Shown here one piece after another: positions 59,993 through 64,000 of a DNA stretch of 64,000 bases. The DNA comes from Natronosalvus caseinilyticus (GTDB taxonomy: Archaea > Halobacteriota > Halobacteria > Halobacteriales > Natrialbaceae), in NCBI RefSeq assembly GCF_017357105.1, contig NZ_CP071596.1:496001-560000 (forward strand), in the 5' to 3' direction. Positions within the stretch are counted from its first letter, which is position 1. Every line of letters begins with the position of its first letter. A program made the position numbers and the translations under genes. Below the pieces are notes generated by a model, which ran no database searches, was not told the origin of the DNA, and saw only the letters and a list, made by a program, of their open reading frames with translations.

Positions 59993-61174
59993 GTGTATCT
60001 CCTCGAGTACGGCGGCGAAGACGACGCGTTCGCGGCGGTCGAGAGCCGTCACGCCGCCACCGGCGTCACCCGGATCGCACCGGGACTGGCCGTCGCGAAC
60101 GCCCTCGTCCCCGAGCGCGTCCGTGGGCTGGCCTACACCCGCGCGGCGAGCGACCTCGTGGGACGGACCGACGCCTCGACCGCGAGCGCACGGGCTCTGC
60201 TCGAGGCGGCCTCGATCGATCGAGAAGGGACGGTCGCCGTCCGCGCGACGGATGTCCACGGCTCGAGCGGCGTCTCCACGACGGACGCGGAACGCGAACT
60301 CGGGAGCGTCCTCGTCGACCGCGGGTTCGACGTCGACCTCGAGCATCCCGATCACGTCCTCCGCGCGGTCTTCTCTGAGGGGCGTCTCGAGTCCGACGCC
60401 GACGCGGACGCCAACGCCGACGACGGCCGCGGTGAGTTGCTCGAGTCGGTCGCGACCGTCGAAACCGAAGAGCGAGTCGGTGAGTCCGGAGAACGAATCG
60501 ACGAAGCCAGGGGGCGAAACGACGAAACCGGGGAACGAGTCGACGAATCCGGGGAACGGGTGTCGGTCTGTGCTCTCGGCTGGCTCGCCGCCGAGAGCGT
60601 CCGCGACTTCGGGTCGCGGGCGCCAACCGACAAGCCGTTCTTCCAGCCCGGAAGCATGGACCCGCTCCTGGCACGGGCGGTCGCCAACCTCGCCGGCGCA
60701 GAACCCGGGCGAACGATCCTCGACCCGATGTGTGGAACCGGCGGCGTCCTCGTCGAAGCGGGACTGGTCGGGGCGAACGTCGTCGGCACGGACGCCCAGG
60801 CGAAGATGGTCGCCGGTGCGCGGACGAACCTCGCGCACTTCCTCGACGACGAGGACCCGTCGCCGACCGGCGTCTCACGCGGGTCGTGGCACGTCGCCCG
60901 CGGCGACGGAACCCGGCTCCCGCTCCAGGACGGTGCCGTCGACGCCGTCGTCTTCGATGCCCCCTACGGCCGCCAGTCGAAGATCGAGACCCACCGGCTG
61001 GCGGATCTGGTCTCGGGCGCGCTCGCGGAATCCCGCCGGGTGGCCGACCGGGCCGTCGTGGTCGCCGATCGGTCGTGGGCGAGGGAGGCTCGAGACGCGG
61101 GCTGGACGCTCGAGGCGGCCTTCGAACGCCGGGTCCACCGATCGCTGACGCGGTACGTGCTGGTTCTCTCCTGA
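59993..61174 (+). CDS. trmG10: tRNA (guanine10-N2)-dimethyltransferase, Trm-G10
   Basis: Methylates G10 of tRNA. 393 aa from a GTG that gives the family N-terminus MYLLEYGGEDDAFAAVESRHAA; longer upstream reading (to 59867) lacks similarity. Residues 1-165 are the THUMP-containing half. The catalytic half has TDKPFFQPGSMDPLLARAVAN, motif I ILDPMCGTGGVLVEAG, VVGTDAQAKMV, and the N-methyltransferase motif FDAPYGRQSKIE (D-A-P-Y in place of D/N-P-P-Y). At about 138-190 there is an acidic insertion with a 9-residue repeat (ESGERIDEA, ETGERVDES). Divergent from tbp. Confidence 0.92.
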   Translation: MYLLEYGGEDDAFAAVESRHAATGVTRIAPGLAVANALVPERVRGLAYTRAASDLVGRTDASTASARALLEAASIDREGTVAVRATDVHGSSGVSTTDAERELGSVLVDRGFDVDLEHPDHVLRAVFSEGRLESDADADANADDGRGELLESVATVETEERVGESGERIDEARGRNDETGERVDESGERVSVCALGWLAAESVRDFGSRAPTDKPFFQPGSMDPLLARAVANLAGAEPGRTILDPMCGTGGVLVEAGLVGANVVGTDAQAKMVAGARTNLAHFLDDEDPSPTGVSRGSWHVARGDGTRLPLQDGAVDAVVFDAPYGRQSKIETHRLADLVSGALAESRRVADRAVVVADRSWAREARDAGWTLEAAFERRVHRSLTRYVLVLS

Positions 61175-61309
61175 GTTGGGGGGGACGAGGATGGCTCGAG
61201 GGACCGGGTGGTGGCTCGAGGGGCCGGGTTCCGCCGGTACAGCGCCGCCGATCGAGGCGGAGGATTCCGCTTTCGGAAGCCTTGAGACGATCTGCAGAAA
61301 AGACCCACT

Positions 61310-62467
61310 GTGGCCCGCGCTCGTCTCTTCGGCTCCCTCTGTGGACTGGTCTTTCTCATCAATCTCGCCAGAATCGTCTTCGCACCGCTGCTGAACGTGT
61401 TTATCGCCGAGTTCGGGATCGGCGAGGCGACCGCGGGCCTCATCGTCACCCTCGTGTGGGTCGGCAGCGCGTTCCCTCGCCTGCCGACCGGGTGGGTGCT
61501 CACGAAAGTCCCGAGACAGCACGTCGTGCTCGCCTCGGGCGTTGTTCTCGCGACTTCGTCCGCGATCGCTGCGACCGCCACCTCGATCGCCCACCTCATG
61601 GGCGGCGCCTTCCTCATGGGGATCGCGTCGGGCGTGTACTTCGTCTCGGCGAACCCGCTCTTGAGCGAGCTGTACCCCGACCGCGTCGGGCGCGTCATGG
61701 GAATCCACGGGGCGGCGAATCAGGTCGCCGCGGTGATCGCCGCCCCGTTCGTCGCGCTCACGCTCTTCGTCGACTGGCGCCTGTCGCTGTGGGCGATCGC
61801 CGTCGGCGGGGCCGTGGTCACGGCCTACACGTGGCTCACCGCGAGGCGAACCGAGATGCCGGACGCGGGGCGGTCGGATCGGGCCTTCGTCGCCGGCGCA
61901 CTCTCGGAGTGGCGCCTCATCGTGACCGCGCTGGCGATCGCGGGCGTCGCCGTGTTCATCTGGCAGGGCGTGTTCAACTTCTACGAACTGTACATGCAGT
62001 CGAAGGGGCTCTCTGACCGGGCAGCCGGGATGATGCTCACCGTCGTCTTCGCCGCCGGCGTTCCCGCGTTCTTCTTCGGCGGCGACCTGGCCGACCGTCT
62101 CCCGCAGATTCCGTACCTGCTCGGGATCGTCGGCGTGTTCGCCGCGACCCTCCTCGCGCTGACGCTCGTCGAGGGGCTGATCTCACTGGTCGCGCTCACC
62201 ATCGTCATCGGGTTCGTGATCCACGCGCTGTTTCCGGCCGTCGACACGTACCTGCTCGATACGCTCCCGGATTCGACTCGAGGGAGCGCCTACGCCGTGT
62301 TCAGTTCCGTCTGGATGCTCTCCCAGTCGCTCGGCTCGTACGTCCTCGGCGTCTTCGTCGAGGGGAACTACACCTACGACGAGGTGTTCGCCGTCGCCGC
62401 GCTGTTTCTCGGTGCGACGGTCGTCGCCCTCGTCGTCCTCGAGCGGGTCGGAAAACTCCCGAGCTAG
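61310..62467 (+). CDS. Major facilitator superfamily transporter
   Basis: 385 aa starting with GTG (ARARLFGSLCGLVFLINLAR), twelve helices. The A-motif region is LVWVGSAFPRLPTGWVLTKVPR, and there is AVFSSVWMLSQSLGSYVLGVF in the last part; the central loop carries RRTEMPDAGRSDRAFV. No substrate can be assigned. It follows trmG10 by 135 nt on the same strand. Distinct in sequence from the MFS protein at 50.6 kb. Confidence 0.87.
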   Translation: MARARLFGSLCGLVFLINLARIVFAPLLNVFIAEFGIGEATAGLIVTLVWVGSAFPRLPTGWVLTKVPRQHVVLASGVVLATSSAIAATATSIAHLMGGAFLMGIASGVYFVSANPLLSELYPDRVGRVMGIHGAANQVAAVIAAPFVALTLFVDWRLSLWAIAVGGAVVTAYTWLTARRTEMPDAGRSDRAFVAGALSEWRLIVTALAIAGVAVFIWQGVFNFYELYMQSKGLSDRAAGMMLTVVFAAGVPAFFFGGDLADRLPQIPYLLGIVGVFAATLLALTLVEGLISLVALTIVIGFVIHALFPAVDTYLLDTLPDSTRGSAYAVFSSVWMLSQSLGSYVLGVFVEGNYTYDEVFAVAALFLGATVVALVVLERVGKLPS

Positions 62468-62468
62468 G

Positions 62469-64000
62469 CTACGGGTGACGCTCGAGCGTCGTCACGTCGG
62501 ACACCTCGATTCGCGTCCCGCCGTGCTGTCCGTTGGTCACCGTCAGCGACCAGTCGTGGGCGTCGGCGATCGCCCGGGCGAGCGCGAGACCGAGGCCGCG
62601 CTCCTCGTCGGCGTCCTCGCCGCGCGACTCCGGGTCGATCACCCGGTCGTGATCGATCGGCGGAATCTCGGCGGCGTCGTCCATGAGGAAGAAGCCGCGT
62701 TCGCTCGAGCGAGGATCGTCGAAGCCGAGCAGTCCAACCTGGATCGTGACCGATCCGTCGGCGCGGGCAGCCGCGTCGTCGAAGATCGTCTGGAGGAAGT
62801 GATCGAATCGCTCCCGATCGGCCCGGAGGGTCGCGTCGGCATCGACGACTACGGCGGGGCGCTCGAGGCGGGAGTCCTCGACTGCATGTTCGATGGCCGA
62901 CGTGAGGTCGATCCGCGTCCGGGGGCCGACCGCCGTCGCGTTTCGGGCGAACTCCCGGATGTCGTCGACGAGGCGTTCCGTGCGGTCGAGCGTCGTCGAG
63001 ACGGCGTCTTCGGCGAGCGGAAACTCCCACTCGCCGGGCCGGTTGGGTTCCTCCTCGAGTGCCGTCGCGACGGCCTCGAGGTGGCGCTTGAGGTCGCTCG
63101 AGAGCACGTTCGCCACGCTCTCTAAGCGTTCGGTCTGGTGTTCGAGCTGGGTCGTCCGATCCTCGAGCACCTGTTCGCGGATCGCCCGGTCGAGCGCCGC
63201 GCGAGTGTTCTCGGCGAGCGTCGAGAGCAACTCGACGTCGGTGCTCTCGAATTTCGCGACCCGCTTCGAGCCCGTCATCAGGATGCCGTGGGCGCCGATG
63301 GGGGCGATGATCTCGGAACGGATTGGCGTGTCGGGGTTGTAGAGCCCCTCGACCTCCTGCAGGTTCTCGATGTGTCTGGTCTCACCGGCCTCGAAGACGT
63401 CCCAGACGAGGCCCTCACCGGGGTGGAATCGGGGGAGCCCGCCGAACTCGTCGTGTGCGCCCGCGGTGCCGGCGACGGGGTCGAGGTAGCCGTACTCGTC
63501 GTCGAGCAACCAGACGCCGCTGATCGGGAGGTCCAGGAGGTCGCTCCCGGCGTGGACGGCGATCGCACAGATCTCCTCGGGGTCGCTCGACTGCAAGAGC
63601 CAGCGCGTGACCTCGTGCAGCGAGGTCACGACCCGCTCGTACTCGCGCTGGTCGGTGACGTCGCGGGCGATACACGCGAGGTTGGCCGAGCCGTGGTCAA
63701 CCGACACGACACTGACCTCGGCGACCCGACCGGCGCCCGTCGCGTCGGTGTAGGCCAACTCGAGCGTCCGCTGGGCCGTGTTGCCGACGTCGACGTCGCT
63801 GAGCGCGCGGCCGACGCGGACGGCGTCGTCGGCGTCCACGGCGGCGAGGTCAAGGAGGGTTTCGACGTGTTCGCCCCGCAGCACCCTCGCGTCGACGTCG
63901 AAGGCGCGCTCGACTGTGGCGTTGATCGAGAGGACCCGGTTGTTGTCGTCGAGGGTGACCACCCCGTCCTGGATCGCCTCGACGACGGCCGTGTTCCGGG
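62469..64000 (-). CDS. PAS-GAF sensor protein with degenerate histidine-kinase core, 5' truncated by window
   Basis: The frame is open to the window edge, where it reads RNTAVVEAIQDGVVTLDDNN, the start of a PAS domain. Domains: PAS (GRVAEVSVVSVDHG), GAF (LLDLPISGVWLLDDEYGYLD; RSEIIAPIGAHGILMTGSK), a coiled coil (EQVLEDRTTQLEHQTERLES), then the kinase part. The HisKA motif, normally SHDLRNPL, is SSDLKRHL, so the phospho-acceptor His is missing. The N-box is TIFDDAAARA instead of LFRNAVEHA, and G1 is MDDAAEIPP instead of DDGPGIPP. Only G2 (GLGLALARAIADAH) is kept. It is probably inactive as a kinase and may act as a sensor or scaffold. The end lies 1 nt from the stop of the convergent MFS gene. 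Confidence 0.85.
   Translation of the reverse strand, partial: RNTAVVEAIQDGVVTLDDNNRVLSINATVERAFDVDARVLRGEHVETLLDLAAVDADDAVRVGRALSDVDVGNTAQRTLELAYTDATGAGRVAEVSVVSVDHGSANLACIARDVTDQREYERVVTSLHEVTRWLLQSSDPEEICAIAVHAGSDLLDLPISGVWLLDDEYGYLDPVAGTAGAHDEFGGLPRFHPGEGLVWDVFEAGETRHIENLQEVEGLYNPDTPIRSEIIAPIGAHGILMTGSKRVAKFESTDVELLSTLAENTRAALDRAIREQVLEDRTTQLEHQTERLESVANVLSSDLKRHLEAVATALEEEPNRPGEWEFPLAEDAVSTTLDRTERLVDDIREFARNATAVGPRTRIDLTSAIEHAVEDSRLERPAVVVDADATLRADRERFDHFLQTIFDDAAARADGSVTIQVGLLGFDDPRSSERGFFLMDDAAEIPPIDHDRVIDPESRGEDADEERGLGLALARAIADAHDWSLTVTNGQHGGTRIEVSDVTTLERHP

Overview
The window is chromosomal DNA of a halophilic archaeon (class Halobacteria, most likely a Natrialba/Haloterrigena-type member of the Natrialbales; the genus is inference). 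The evidence is very high GC, dense CTCGAG hexamers, strongly acidic proteins, twin-arginine signal peptides on secreted proteins, an archaeal TATA-binding protein, archaeal MptA, CTP synthase and a split GMP synthase subunit, HMG-CoA reductase for isoprenoid lipids, a haloarchaeal 7S (SRP) RNA, and HalOD1-, DUF7344- and TrmB-type regulators. Genes are tightly packed, often with 1-8 nt overlaps, and most are housekeeping.

Layout. 1-5.8 kb (minus): taxis genes cheW, cheY, cheB and the start of a very large cheA with an acidic linker of about 600 residues. 6.1-6.4 kb: SRP RNA. 6.7-8.3 kb (minus): RNase P component 4, a YhbY-type RNA-binding protein and an MscS channel. 8.5-15.5 kb: a solute-binding lipoprotein with a PAP2 membrane enzyme, several haloarchaeal proteins of unknown role (DUF2797, a tiny zinc protein, BsuPI-like, a membrane protein, a DUF5787-like possible nuclease). 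15.6-20.4 kb (minus): PhnP-like metallohydrolase, Tat-exported CocE/NonD-type hydrolase, AAA ATPase with a His-Asp tail. 20.4-25.3 kb: a 48-bp direct repeat pair, mptA, an ABC exporter permease and its convergent ATPase, a TrmB regulator. 25.4-27.1 kb: thioredoxin-fold DUF255 protein.

27.1-30.2 kb is the one clearly disturbed region. A tRNA-Leu(UAA) gene has its promoter and 5' half duplicated upstream and its 3' end duplicated downstream. Next to it are a decayed MCM helicase fragment, a gamma-glutamyltransferase gene and another copy of the flanking repeat. This looks like the scar of an element integrated at a tRNA gene.

30.2-40.2 kb: asnB, a GAF-PAS-PAS histidine kinase, a small membrane protein, a GNAT acetyltransferase, and de novo NAD synthesis (nadA, nadB, nadC, minus), split by an oppositely oriented mscS. 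40.3-49.7 kb: a sugar dehydrogenase-like oxidoreductase, small proteins, a YgfZ/GcvT-like protein, a methyltransferase, an exported PQQ-type beta-propeller, an amidohydrolase, and hmgA. 49.7-57.6 kb: an envelope protein, an MFS transporter, an AstE/AspA-like protein paired with a threonine synthase-like enzyme, HalOD1 and CxxC small proteins, pyrG and guaAb. 57.6-64 kb: two DUF7344 winged-helix genes (one broken by a stop codon), tbp, the tRNA m2(2)G10 methyltransferase, an MFS transporter and a 5'-truncated sensor kinase that lacks its catalytic residues.

No CRISPR array, intact transposase, virus module or canonical defence system was seen. The most unusual signals are the duplicated block upstream of mptA, the tRNA-Leu scar region, the cheA linker, the broken DUF7344 gene and the degenerate kinase.
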